From assembly GCF_036959255.1 (NCBI RefSeq), contig NZ_JAWMTI010000002.1, forward strand, positions 310,001 through 374,000: a stretch of DNA of 64,000 nucleotides, given 5' to 3'. The notes beneath the pieces were generated by a model. The model did not search any database. It was not told the DNA's origin and saw only the letters and a program-made list of their open reading frames with translations. How positions within the stretch are numbered: the first letter of the stretch is position 1; each line of letters starts with the position of its first letter. Source of the DNA: Olivibacter sp036959255. Lineage in GTDB: Bacteria > Bacteroidota > Bacteroidia > Sphingobacteriales > Sphingobacteriaceae. The position numbers and the translations under genes are program-made. Shown here piece by piece: positions 26,479 to 34,193 of this stretch.

Positions 26479-27108
26479 TCACCCCACAAAAGCAGCAAAT
26501 TCATCTATTGGTAAGCGCACTTTGGGCAAATCAACTAAATAGTCATTTTCCACATCACGATAGCCCAAGGAGAGCAGCACTACCGCATGCAATCCTTTCT
26601 CCTTCAATCCCAAAATTTCATCAAACTGCCGGGGATCAAAACCTTCCATTGGGGTAGAATCTACTTTCAGTTCCGCAGCCGCAAGCAAAGCCGTCCCCAG
26701 TCCGATATAAGCCTGTTTGCTCGCCCAGATCGCATTTGTTTCCTGCGCATTCGCGCTGAAATAGCCCGTCAGTTTTTCACGGAACTCATCCATCGCTCCT
26801 TCCGGTAAATTACGTTGCTTTTCAGCCATTTTTATATATTCCTCAATATAGGCAGTTGATACCTCATTGAATGCCGCAAACACTAACAAATGAGAAGAGT
26901 TCAGAATCTGCCCGTTAAAAGAACCTACACCCAGTTTGGCCCTTATTTCAGGATCGGAAATTACCAGGACGCGATAGGGCTGTATCCCACACGAAGAAGC
27001 TGTTAGGTTGATGGCTTCCAAAATTTGGTCAATTTTTTCGGCGCTTACTTTTTCATTATTAAATTTTTTGGTAGCATAACGCCATTTTAAATGATTAATC
27101 AGTTCCAT
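26479..27108 (-). CDS. NAD(P)H-dependent nitroreductase family oxidoreductase (copy 2)
   Basis: 209 residues from ATG 27108 (MELINHLKWRYATKKF); a longer open frame upstream covers the shared promoter and is rejected. Nearly the same protein as the nitroreductase at 18289: same length, same 'SSCGIQPYRVLV' and 'YIGLGTALLAAAELKVDSTPMEGFD' blocks, differing mainly in the 100-140 region. Divergent from HxlR copy 2. FMN-dependent reduction of quinones or nitro compounds is the expected activity. Confidence 0.92.
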   Translation of the reverse strand: MELINHLKWRYATKKFNNEKVSAEKIDQILEAINLTASSCGIQPYRVLVISDPEIRAKLGVGSFNGQILNSSHLLVFAAFNEVSTAYIEEYIKMAEKQRNLPEGAMDEFREKLTGYFSANAQETNAIWASKQAYIGLGTALLAAAELKVDSTPMEGFDPRQFDEILGLKEKGLHAVVLLSLGYRDVENDYLVDLPKVRLPIDEFAAFVG

Positions 27109-27214
27109 TGTATAATTTTTTATGTGTTGTGGCGCAAAGGTAGAGGAGAAATGTTTAAATTTGACACCAAGTGACAAAAAGTAACAGTAACATTTGGGTA
27201 ACCAAGGGACAACA

Positions 27215-27592
27215 ATGAAATCAGAAGATCACCTAATAGAAGAATGTAGCCAGACGGTATTGGCCATTTATGACACCATGGAAATCTTAGGCGGCAAGTG
27301 GAAGGTGCTTATTATCGCTTGTCTGTGCTACCAACCCATGCGCTATTCCGAGCTATTGAAAAAGGTCCGGGGCATTTCGGGCAAGATGTTGAGCCGCGAG
27401 TTAAAAGAGCTCGAAGTTAATGGATTGATCAAACGAAATGTTTTAGCCACCTCGCCCGTTTCCGTGGCCTATGAAATCACGGAGTACGGAGAGTCATTAA
27501 AGCAATTAACGCAAGTTATTGCCGAATGGGGTATCCAGCATCGGGCCCGTATCCTCCAGAGCATGCAGCAGGAAGGACCTAAGCACAACTGA
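27215..27592 (+). CDS. HxlR family transcriptional regulator (copy 2)
   Basis: 125 residues from ATG 27215. Nearly identical to the HxlR at 19024 ('TVLAIYDTMEILGGKWKVLIIACLCYQPMRYSELLKKVRGISGKMLSRELKELEVNGLIKRNVL'), with the N-terminal Cys kept (EECSQTV). Divergent from nitroreductase copy 2 and followed after 14 bp by a quinone oxidoreductase-like gene, so this copy has an extra detoxification enzyme in its operon. Confidence 0.9.
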   Translation: MKSEDHLIEECSQTVLAIYDTMEILGGKWKVLIIACLCYQPMRYSELLKKVRGISGKMLSRELKELEVNGLIKRNVLATSPVSVAYEITEYGESLKQLTQVIAEWGIQHRARILQSMQQEGPKHN

Positions 27593-27606
27593 TAAAAAGC
27601 AGAAAA

Positions 27607-28575
27607 ATGAAGTTAAACAATCAAAGGAAAGTTATCCGTGTATCCGAAAAAGACGGCAAAAAGTTTTTAGCCTTACATAATGCCCCTACGGGAACGCGCG
27701 AAAAAGGTTTCCTATTAATTGACGTTGCCTATATTTCATTAAATTATGGTGAGGTGATCGATTCCCTGGAAAGCGGTACCGCTGGAGATCAACCGGGATG
27801 GGAATTTTCCGGTTTAGTGAAGGAGGCCGATGCGGACAGCTCTTTCAAAGAAGGCGATCATGTAGCGGGAATGATGCTAGGCGGCGCCTGGGCAAGCCAA
27901 GTGACAGTTGCCGAAAGTTTCGTCGCACGTGTTCCAACGGCCGTTTCTTTAGAGGTAGCCTGCTGCATTCCCATCACCGGATTAACGGCGTATATATCCT
28001 TATCAAAACAACCTCAAAATGACGGCCGGAACATACTGATAACCGCTGCTACGGGAAATGTCGGACGATTGGCAATTCAAATCGCATCCCACCTGGGAAT
28101 AGAAGTGACTGCATTTGTCCAATCCCCTAAACGTGCAAACCAAATGTATGATTTAGGGGCTAACCATGTAGTAACTGATTGGGAAGAAGCCCGAAAACAT
28201 ATGCCCTTCGACAGAATTTTGGAAGGATTAGGCGGAGCCTCTCTCGGAAAATCTTTAGAACTATTGAGTTCGGGCGGCATTTGTGTATCTTTTGGCAATA
28301 TACTAAAAGATCAAGAAGCCACATTTAATGTAGATCTTTTCAGAATCAGAGAAAAAGGTTTTGGAGGCACGATGTTATACGGTTTCTTTTTGGGCGAGGA
28401 ATTATCTCGCCAAGCGGTATCTCCTATGCTTAACGAGCTGTTTCAATTGGTTGCCACAAACAAGCTTCAAGTAGATATCGCAACGTTAGATTCATGGGAA
28501 AATATCCAATCGATTGCTCTGCGGTTACTCCAAGGTGGTTTTAAAGGAAAAGTCGTTTTGAAAGTTGGTTCTTAG
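27607..28575 (+). CDS. Zinc-independent alcohol dehydrogenase / quinone oxidoreductase (MDR family)
   Basis: 322 residues. 'ISLNYGEVIDSLESGTAGDQPGWEFSGLV' corresponds to the MDR N-terminal GroES-like domain, and 'NILITAATGNVGRLAIQIASHLGIEVTAFV' is the NADPH Rossmann loop (AxxGxVG). The zinc-ligand cysteine and histidine pattern of alcohol dehydrogenases is absent, so it belongs with NADPH:quinone/zeta-crystallin-like enzymes. Fourteen base pairs after HxlR copy 2: probably co-transcribed and induced by electrophiles. Confidence 0.88.
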   Translation: MKLNNQRKVIRVSEKDGKKFLALHNAPTGTREKGFLLIDVAYISLNYGEVIDSLESGTAGDQPGWEFSGLVKEADADSSFKEGDHVAGMMLGGAWASQVTVAESFVARVPTAVSLEVACCIPITGLTAYISLSKQPQNDGRNILITAATGNVGRLAIQIASHLGIEVTAFVQSPKRANQMYDLGANHVVTDWEEARKHMPFDRILEGLGGASLGKSLELLSSGGICVSFGNILKDQEATFNVDLFRIREKGFGGTMLYGFFLGEELSRQAVSPMLNELFQLVATNKLQVDIATLDSWENIQSIALRLLQGGFKGKVVLKVGS

Positions 28576-28601
28576 CCATCTAATTCATTCAGCCATCCCG
28601 C

Positions 28602-28671
28602 CCCAGTATCCACGAAGGTGCCCCACCTAATTTTGAAGTGGAAGCAACGCGATTACTTTGCAATGGAATAA
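28602..28671 (+). pseudogene. Relic of a TonB-family protein C-terminus
   Basis: The string CCCAGTATCCACGAAGGTG, then CC-CA-CTAATTTTGAAGTGGAAGCAACG, matches the end of the TonB-family gene at 47808-47858 ('PSIQEGVPTNFEVEAT'), with several substitutions and a one-base shift before the stop. No start and no upstream match. A second, better preserved relic is at 44581-44691. Confidence 0.6.
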
Positions 28672-28721
28672 ACACGGGCAAACATCAAGGAAATCATGTT
28701 TGATTTTCGTAACTTCGCCTG

Positions 28722-29630
28722 ATGGAGAAAACGCAATCAATAGAAGAATTCTACAAAAGCAAACTCAACTGGGTACCTGACAATATCCGTAGGGAGATTG
28801 GCCATTTTAACGTTTTCAAGTTGGATGATTTTGCAGGCACACATCCTAAACCCGTACCATACAGCAGAAAAGACTATTACAAAATCAGCCTGATTATCGG
28901 CAGAAATAAAATCTATTACGCCGATAAGGAAATCGAAATAAGCAAGCAGGCATTATTATTTGCCAATCCGCAAATACCCTATAATTGGGAATCGCTTGAT
29001 GACGAACAATCCGGCTATTTCTGTGTGTTTACACCTGCCTTTTTTCACCATTTCGGAAACCTGAGTAAGTATGAAGTTTTCCAGCCTAACGGTACACCTA
29101 TTTTTGAAATCAACGATGAGCAAGCTGAAAGCATCAAGCAGATTTACCTGCAGATGTTTGAAGAAATCAGCTCAGATTATGAACATAAATACGATGCATT
29201 AAGAAATTTGGTGTTTGCTATTTTACATCAAACCCATAAAATGAAACCCGCAAAAAAGATCGATAAGCAGGAAATCAATGCATCTCATCGAATATCCATC
29301 CTATTTCTGGAACTACTGGAAAGGCAATTTCCCATTGAGGACGTCAGACAACGCGTCCAATTCCGTTCCGCATCCGATTTCGCCGATCAACTTTCAATAC
29401 ACGTCAACCATTTGAGCCGAGCAATTAGGGAGACCACAGAAAAGACCACATCACAGATTATCGCTGAACGTTTATTACAGGAAGCTAAAATTCTGCTCAC
29501 ACAAACCACCTGGAATATATCAGAAATTGCCTTTGCCTTGGGTTTTACCGAAGTGACCCATTTCAACAACTTTTTTAAGAAACATTTGAACATAAACCCC
29601 ACCCAATTCCGCAATGTTAGAATTTCGTAA
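28722..29630 (+). CDS. AraC family transcriptional regulator
   Basis: 302 residues. Sensor half: 'YSRKDYYKISLIIGRNKIYYADKEIEISKQALLFANPQIPYNW', 'SGYFCVFTPAFFHHFGNL'. HTHs: 'ASDFADQLSIHVNHLSRAIRETTEKTTSQI' and 'NISEIAFALGFTEVTHFNNFFKKHLNINPTQFR'. Paralogue of the regulators at 25540 and 40002. ATTTTCGTAACTTCG lies just before the start; TAACTTCG is close to the -7 consensus. Followed by an SDR and a SnoaL-type gene on the same strand, its likely targets. Confidence 0.92.
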   Translation: MEKTQSIEEFYKSKLNWVPDNIRREIGHFNVFKLDDFAGTHPKPVPYSRKDYYKISLIIGRNKIYYADKEIEISKQALLFANPQIPYNWESLDDEQSGYFCVFTPAFFHHFGNLSKYEVFQPNGTPIFEINDEQAESIKQIYLQMFEEISSDYEHKYDALRNLVFAILHQTHKMKPAKKIDKQEINASHRISILFLELLERQFPIEDVRQRVQFRSASDFADQLSIHVNHLSRAIRETTEKTTSQIIAERLLQEAKILLTQTTWNISEIAFALGFTEVTHFNNFFKKHLNINPTQFRNVRIS

Positions 29631-29680
29631 GTTATTGTTAGCATTTCGTTAATTGTTCCGCAACCACCGCTTTAATTTTG
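29619..29680 (+). promoter_or_regulatory. AraC-type direct repeats and -33/-7 promoter of the SDR-SnoaL operon
   Basis: AATTTCGTAAGTTATTGTTA is followed by CATTTCGTTAATTGTT, two direct repeats spaced about 20 bp (two helical turns), the usual AraC arrangement. Downstream is TAATTTTG (29673-29680), an exact TAnnTTTG -7 element, with TTG about 17 bp before it. The first repeat overlaps the end of the araC gene. A similar TAATTTTG promoter precedes the SnoaL gene at 40984. Confidence 0.6.
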
Positions 29681-29704
29681 TGTCATCATAAAAAATTAAA
29701 ACAT

Positions 29705-30547
29705 ATGGACACAACAAAAAAAGTTTGGTTAGTTACCGGTGCTTCAAAAGGTTTAGGCCTATCACTGGTTAAAAAATTGTTAGCGCAGAACTATCGCGTA
29801 GTAGCCACTTCCCGCAACATCCAGTCATTAATCGCTGAAGTTGGTGAAGTATCAGACGTATTCCTACCACTGGAAGTCAGTTTAACAGACAATGAAAACG
29901 TAAAGGAAGGAATTGCCAAAAGCATCGCCCACTTCGGCCGGTTAGATGTCATCGTAAACAATGCCGGTTTCGGCCAAATAGGCACATTGGAGGAACTGAC
30001 AGATGAAGAAGCGCGAAACAGTTTTGATGTCAACGTTTTCGGCTCGCTGAATGTCATCAGAAATGCCATGCCTTACTTACGCAAAAATAGGTCGGGGCAT
30101 ATCTTCAACATCGCCTCTGTTGGCGGCTTTTCTGGCGCATTTCCGGGTTGGGGCATCTATTGCGCCACTAAATTTGCCGTTGTCGGTTTTACAGAGAGCT
30201 TGGCCGAAGAAGTCAAAGGATTGGGTGTACATGCAACCGTTGTTTATCCAGGTTATTTCCGTACCGATTTTCTCGCCAAAGGGTCGGTAAAAACACCTCA
30301 GCATACCATTGAGGAGTATGAAGCTGCCCGCCAATCCCAACAGGCACACCTTAGCGACATAAATGGCAATCAGCCCAATGATCCGGAAAAGGCAGCAGAA
30401 GTATTGATTGCGATAAGCAAAGAAGAAAAACCGCCGGTTCATTTGTTTTTGGGTAGTGATGCCTATGATATCGTGTATAAAAAAGTAGATTTTATAAGCA
30501 GCGAAGTAGAGCAATGGAAAAGCTACACACTATCTACGGCGCTCTAA
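29705..30547 (+). CDS. SDR family oxidoreductase
   Basis: 280 residues from ATG 29705 (MDTTKKVWLVTGASKGLG); the upstream open extension starts within the promoter. TGASKGLG, NNAG in 'DVIVNNAGFGQIG', 'IASVGGFSGAFPGWGIYCATKFA' with YxxxK, and 'GVHATVVYPGYFRTDF'. The C-terminal part is of the ~280-residue SDR type. Its end overlaps the next gene by 34 bp, so translation of the two is coupled. Confidence 0.92.
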   Translation: MDTTKKVWLVTGASKGLGLSLVKKLLAQNYRVVATSRNIQSLIAEVGEVSDVFLPLEVSLTDNENVKEGIAKSIAHFGRLDVIVNNAGFGQIGTLEELTDEEARNSFDVNVFGSLNVIRNAMPYLRKNRSGHIFNIASVGGFSGAFPGWGIYCATKFAVVGFTESLAEEVKGLGVHATVVYPGYFRTDFLAKGSVKTPQHTIEEYEAARQSQQAHLSDINGNQPNDPEKAAEVLIAISKEEKPPVHLFLGSDAYDIVYKKVDFISSEVEQWKSYTLSTAL

Positions 30548-31284
30548 CGATCGCACTCTTTCTTGGGCATGTTGTTTTTTCTGCAAATGCCCAAGAAAGG
30601 AAAGAGTCTGCTTTGCAAAAACAGTTAGACTTGGTTGCCCATCAGTTTAAGCAATGGGAAAATGGCACAGCGAGTTTCTTTGATCTGCTAGCGGATGACG
30701 TTAACTGGGAGGTTAGCGGACGGTCTCCCGTTTCCGGTGCTTATAAAGGCAAGCAAGCGTTTATGGAGCGTGCTGTAGCGCCCATTATTGAAAAATTGAA
30801 AGAGCCCTTAAAGCCAAAACTAATTAGTCTTACGGCAGACGACCGATTTATCTGGCTTCATTTCAAAGCACAGGCAAAAACCAAAACGAATACGATTTAT
30901 GAAAACACCTACATCTGGAAACTGCAACTCAACGACGGGAAAATCATCCACGCGGTTGCTTTTTTAGACACGTATGAATTAGTTCAATTAATGCAAAACA
31001 ATACAACAGTTATGAAAAAGACAATAGAAGAAACCAAAGGGTATATCGGCATGTGGGTAACGGCAGATGGACATATACGTCAAGAATTACTTCCCGGCAA
31101 CCGTTATGACGAAGCTCGGGGAAGCCGTCTAAGTGCTTATCAGGGAGCCTATAAAGTAAGCGGAAATGAAATCTTTTATCGAGATGACACCGGCTTTACA
31201 GCGGACGGAACATTTGTTGACGAAAACACCCTGCACCACGGCGGCTACATTTTTTACAAAGAAGTAAAAGACGAAAAAGAGTAA
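30514..31284 (+). CDS. Exported SnoaL-like / Atu4866-domain fusion protein
   Basis: 256 residues. The N-terminal hydrophobic stretch 'ALTIALFLGHVVFSANAQ' is a signal peptide. Residues ~35-150 are an NTF2/SnoaL-like fold ('SFFDLLADDVNWEVSGRSPVSGAYKGKQAFMERA... HAVAFLDTYELVQ'). Residues ~168-250 match the Atu4866 family ('GYIGMWVTADGHIRQELLPGNRYDEARGSRLSAYQGAYKVSGNEIFYRDDTGFTADGTFVDENTLHHGGYIFYK'). The two parts are usually separate proteins, so this looks like a fusion. Overlaps the SDR gene by 34 bp. Paralogue of the SnoaL part at 40984. Confidence 0.82.
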   Translation: MEKLHTIYGALTIALFLGHVVFSANAQERKESALQKQLDLVAHQFKQWENGTASFFDLLADDVNWEVSGRSPVSGAYKGKQAFMERAVAPIIEKLKEPLKPKLISLTADDRFIWLHFKAQAKTKTNTIYENTYIWKLQLNDGKIIHAVAFLDTYELVQLMQNNTTVMKKTIEETKGYIGMWVTADGHIRQELLPGNRYDEARGSRLSAYQGAYKVSGNEIFYRDDTGFTADGTFVDENTLHHGGYIFYKEVKDEKE

Positions 31285-31517
31285 ACAGGAGCAGCACAAC
31301 ATTAGCGGCGATACATTTTTTCCATAGCCTCCCACTAACACTGAATGATTTTATCCATTTGTAATGGATATTATTTATGTATGTTGGGTATAACTCAAAT
31401 TAATGCTATTTTAGCTATAAGGTGTGATAAATGAGCACGGCTTAGCCTTTCTTTGCTCTTCTGTTAGCCACATATGCCTGATTATTATAAGCATTTCGTG
31501 TAATGAATACTTTTCAT

Positions 31518-31525
31518 TATCTTTG
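31518..31525 (+). promoter_or_regulatory. -7 element of toxin-antitoxin operon
   Basis: TATCTTTG fits TAnnTTTG and lies 19 bp before the antitoxin ATG. The wider string TTATCTTTGATT recurs exactly before the toxin-antitoxin pair at 37102 (37067-37078). Confidence 0.5.
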
Positions 31526-31544
31526 ATTTAGTTAAATAAGTATT

Positions 31545-31784
31545 ATGTCTACTGTTTCTAAGCATATCGTAAAGAGTTATTCCAACCTGTTTGATGGTTT
31601 AGATGCTGTTACTAAGTTGGAGTTGATAGAAAGCCTTACTAAATCTATAAGAAAAAACAAAGACACAAAAGAAACGGCTTTTTACAAATCATTTGGTGCA
31701 TTTTCTTCCGGTAAAGAGGCAGAAACTTTAGTCGATGAAATTAGATCAGCAAGGAAATTTCGCAAAAAAGACATTAGTTTCTAA
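31545..31784 (+). CDS. Antitoxin of VapBC-like pair
   Basis: 79 residues: 'MSTVSKHIVKSYSNLFDGLDAVTKLELIESLTKSIRKN... FGAFSSGKEAETLVDEIRSARKFRKKDISF'. The 'FGAFSSGKEAETLVDEIRxAR-F' tail is typical of small antitoxins that precede VapC toxins in Bacteroidota. Stop and toxin start share one base (TAATG). Confidence 0.85.
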   Translation: MSTVSKHIVKSYSNLFDGLDAVTKLELIESLTKSIRKNKDTKETAFYKSFGAFSSGKEAETLVDEIRSARKFRKKDISF

Positions 31785-32203
31785 TGCAGTACCTGCTAGA
31801 CACGAGTATATGCGTTTTCTATTTACGTGGAAAACTGGATTTAGCTCGAATTATTAGAGAAAAAGGCAGGGAAAATTTTTTCATCTCAGAAGTAACTGTA
31901 GCTGAGCTACGTTATGGTGCTGAAAACAGCAGCAATCCAAAAAAATCACATAAGGCAGTTGACGGCTTCATTAATGGGCTATCAATCGTTCCTATATTCG
32001 GAGCTATCAATCGTTATGCAAAAGAAAAAGTTCGACTTCGTAAATTAGGAACGCCTCATCATGATGATTTCGACTTACTTATCGGTGTAACAGCAATTGA
32101 GTATGGATTGATATTAGTAACCGATAACACCAAACATTTCAACAAATTAGAAGATATCCAACTAGAGAACTGGTACCAAAGAACGTTAGGAACTTCCTTT
32201 TGA
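31784..32203 (+). CDS. vapC: VapC-type PIN-domain toxin
   Basis: 139 residues. Classical VapC order: 'YLLDTSICVFYLRG' (first Asp), 'ISEVTVAELRYGAENS' (Glu), 'HDDFDLLIGVTAIEYGLILVTDNTKHFNKL' with the conserved acidic residues and the terminal 'LEDIQLENW'. A Mg2+-dependent RNase toxin; VapC toxins often cut tRNA or rRNA. It belongs to a different PIN branch from the toxins at 19420 and 37328. One-base overlap with the antitoxin. Confidence 0.9.
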   Translation: MQYLLDTSICVFYLRGKLDLARIIREKGRENFFISEVTVAELRYGAENSSNPKKSHKAVDGFINGLSIVPIFGAINRYAKEKVRLRKLGTPHHDDFDLLIGVTAIEYGLILVTDNTKHFNKLEDIQLENWYQRTLGTSF

Positions 32204-32358
32204 TTCCAATTGTTGCGGTTGACCAAGACCTCAGGTATGAAGCAAAAATACCTGTTGCTCCCAATCTCAATATGATTCTAACAAATGAACTTTAAAATAT
32301 TTTATCTATAAAAATTCATTTCCGTATCGCTATTTGATACACCAATGTCTCAAGGTCG

Positions 32359-34155
32359 ATGAAACCAAATGCCCACATTGATTTACATACCCTTTATAGC
32401 ACGCGTAGCAATGCCTTTTCTGAGAAGGAAAATCAATTTAAGAAAAAAGCGAATCGCTATGCTGCCTTGCGTTTGCTTTTTGGTATTTCTATAATAGTTG
32501 CCTTGTGGATGGCTATAACTTATTTAGCTATTAGTTGGCTTGCAGTCGTATTAGTCTCTACGGTAGTCTATATTGCATTGGTCTTCGCCCATGCAAAAGT
32601 CAATAAACGGCAAGTAAAATTCCGTCGTCTAAAAATGATCAATGAGGGGGAAAAATCTGCGCTGTCCGGAGATTACACATCTTTACCATCAGGGTCACCA
32701 TATATAGATCACAATCATCCATTCACATTCGATATAGACATCTTTGGTGATCAATCGCTTTTCCAGTATGTTAATAGGACTTGTACTTCTTCCGGTGAAC
32801 GCTTGCTTGCAAATAATCTTAAACACAAGATAGTAGCAATAGAAAAAATAATTGAACGACAGAAGGCCATATCAGCATTAACACCGCTTTTGGATTTTCG
32901 GCAGCAATTTATGGCAATCGGGGCTGATAATCCAGAAAAACCGGAGGACCTCTCGCAGCTCATGGCCTGGTTGGCATCTCCAAAAAGCACATTAAATCGG
33001 CCATTGATCTTTTTTCTTAGTTTCTTACTGCCTGCAATAACTTTCGCCCTTTTAATCCTTGCTTTGGCGGGGCTTGTCCCTTATGTAAGTCTGGTACTGT
33101 CTGTATTGATCAATCTTGCTTTCATACAGCTTTTTAATCATACTATAAACAAGACTCATGCAGTTATTTCACGTAAATACAACCTTTTACGAAAATATGC
33201 CTATCTATTAGGGCTCCTTAACGCACAAACATTTACCGATCCTTTTTTAACATCGTTATTAGAAAAGAGCGATCAAGCACAGGTTGGAGTAAAAAGACTA
33301 TCCATCCTGATGAGTTTTTTTGATCAGCGCTTAAATGACCTTGCAGCAGTTGTACTAAATGGCTTCTTTTTATCCGATATTCATTGTATTGTTGGGCTCG
33401 ACAAGTGGAAGAACAAGCATCGGGAATCAATGCCTTCATGGTTAGACAGCATTTTTATAGTTGACGAATTGAACTCATTTGCAAACTTCGCCTTTAATAA
33501 TCCAAGCTATTGTTTTCCTCAATTTACTTCCTCCACTTTTATAGAAGCAAAAGGACTTGGGCATCCATTAATGAGAAAAAATGCCTGTGTGCTTAATGAT
33601 TTCATTCCCTCGGATAAAGAGAAAGTCGTGGTATTAACAGGTGCTAATATGTCCGGTAAGAGTACGTTTCTGAGAGCAATAGGTATAAATACGGTACTTG
33701 CCAATTGCGGTGCGCCCGTCTATGCAACAAGCCTCGCTTTTAATAATGCGGAGGTTTATACCAGTATGCGCGTGATGGATTCACTGGAACAGAACACATC
33801 TTATTTCTACGCTGAACTTGAACGATTGTCCTTGATCATGAATAAACTCCGTAGCGGCCAGAAAATGATCATTCTTCTCGACGAGATTCTCAAAGGTACA
33901 AACTCAGCTGACAAACTAGCCGGGTCTATCGGTTTAATCGAAGAATTCTTACAGCACGACTGCCTATGCATTATTGCTACGCACGATCTGGATTTGGGTA
34001 AACTAGAAAGAAAGCATCCATCAATGGTAAGCAACTATTGCTTTGAAAGCCGTTTGGAAGCCAATGAGCTTTATTTCGATTACAAAATAAACAGGGGTAT
34101 TGCGAAGAATAAAAACGCTACCCATCTGATGCAGAAAGCGGGTTTGATAAAGTAA
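32359..34155 (+). CDS. MutS-like ATPase with N-terminal membrane segments
   Basis: 598 residues. Two hydrophobic hairpins near the N-terminus (~35-75) and around 215-260 suggest membrane anchoring. The C-terminal ~200 residues are the MutS ATPase: Walker A 'LTGANMSGKSTFLRAIG' (~428-444), 'MRVMDSLEQNTSYFYAELERL', Walker B 'MIILLDEILKGTNSADK' (~503) and 'CIIATHDLDLGKL'. Mismatch-binding domain I is missing. Such membrane MutS-like proteins are common in Bacteroidota and of unknown role; they are not the repair MutS. Confidence 0.88.
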   Translation: MKPNAHIDLHTLYSTRSNAFSEKENQFKKKANRYAALRLLFGISIIVALWMAITYLAISWLAVVLVSTVVYIALVFAHAKVNKRQVKFRRLKMINEGEKSALSGDYTSLPSGSPYIDHNHPFTFDIDIFGDQSLFQYVNRTCTSSGERLLANNLKHKIVAIEKIIERQKAISALTPLLDFRQQFMAIGADNPEKPEDLSQLMAWLASPKSTLNRPLIFFLSFLLPAITFALLILALAGLVPYVSLVLSVLINLAFIQLFNHTINKTHAVISRKYNLLRKYAYLLGLLNAQTFTDPFLTSLLEKSDQAQVGVKRLSILMSFFDQRLNDLAAVVLNGFFLSDIHCIVGLDKWKNKHRESMPSWLDSIFIVDELNSFANFAFNNPSYCFPQFTSSTFIEAKGLGHPLMRKNACVLNDFIPSDKEKVVVLTGANMSGKSTFLRAIGINTVLANCGAPVYATSLAFNNAEVYTSMRVMDSLEQNTSYFYAELERLSLIMNKLRSGQKMIILLDEILKGTNSADKLAGSIGLIEEFLQHDCLCIIATHDLDLGKLERKHPSMVSNYCFESRLEANELYFDYKINRGIAKNKNATHLMQKAGLIK

Positions 34156-34193
34156 TCCAATTCTTCGCTTTACATCATAAGTTTCAAGTCCTA

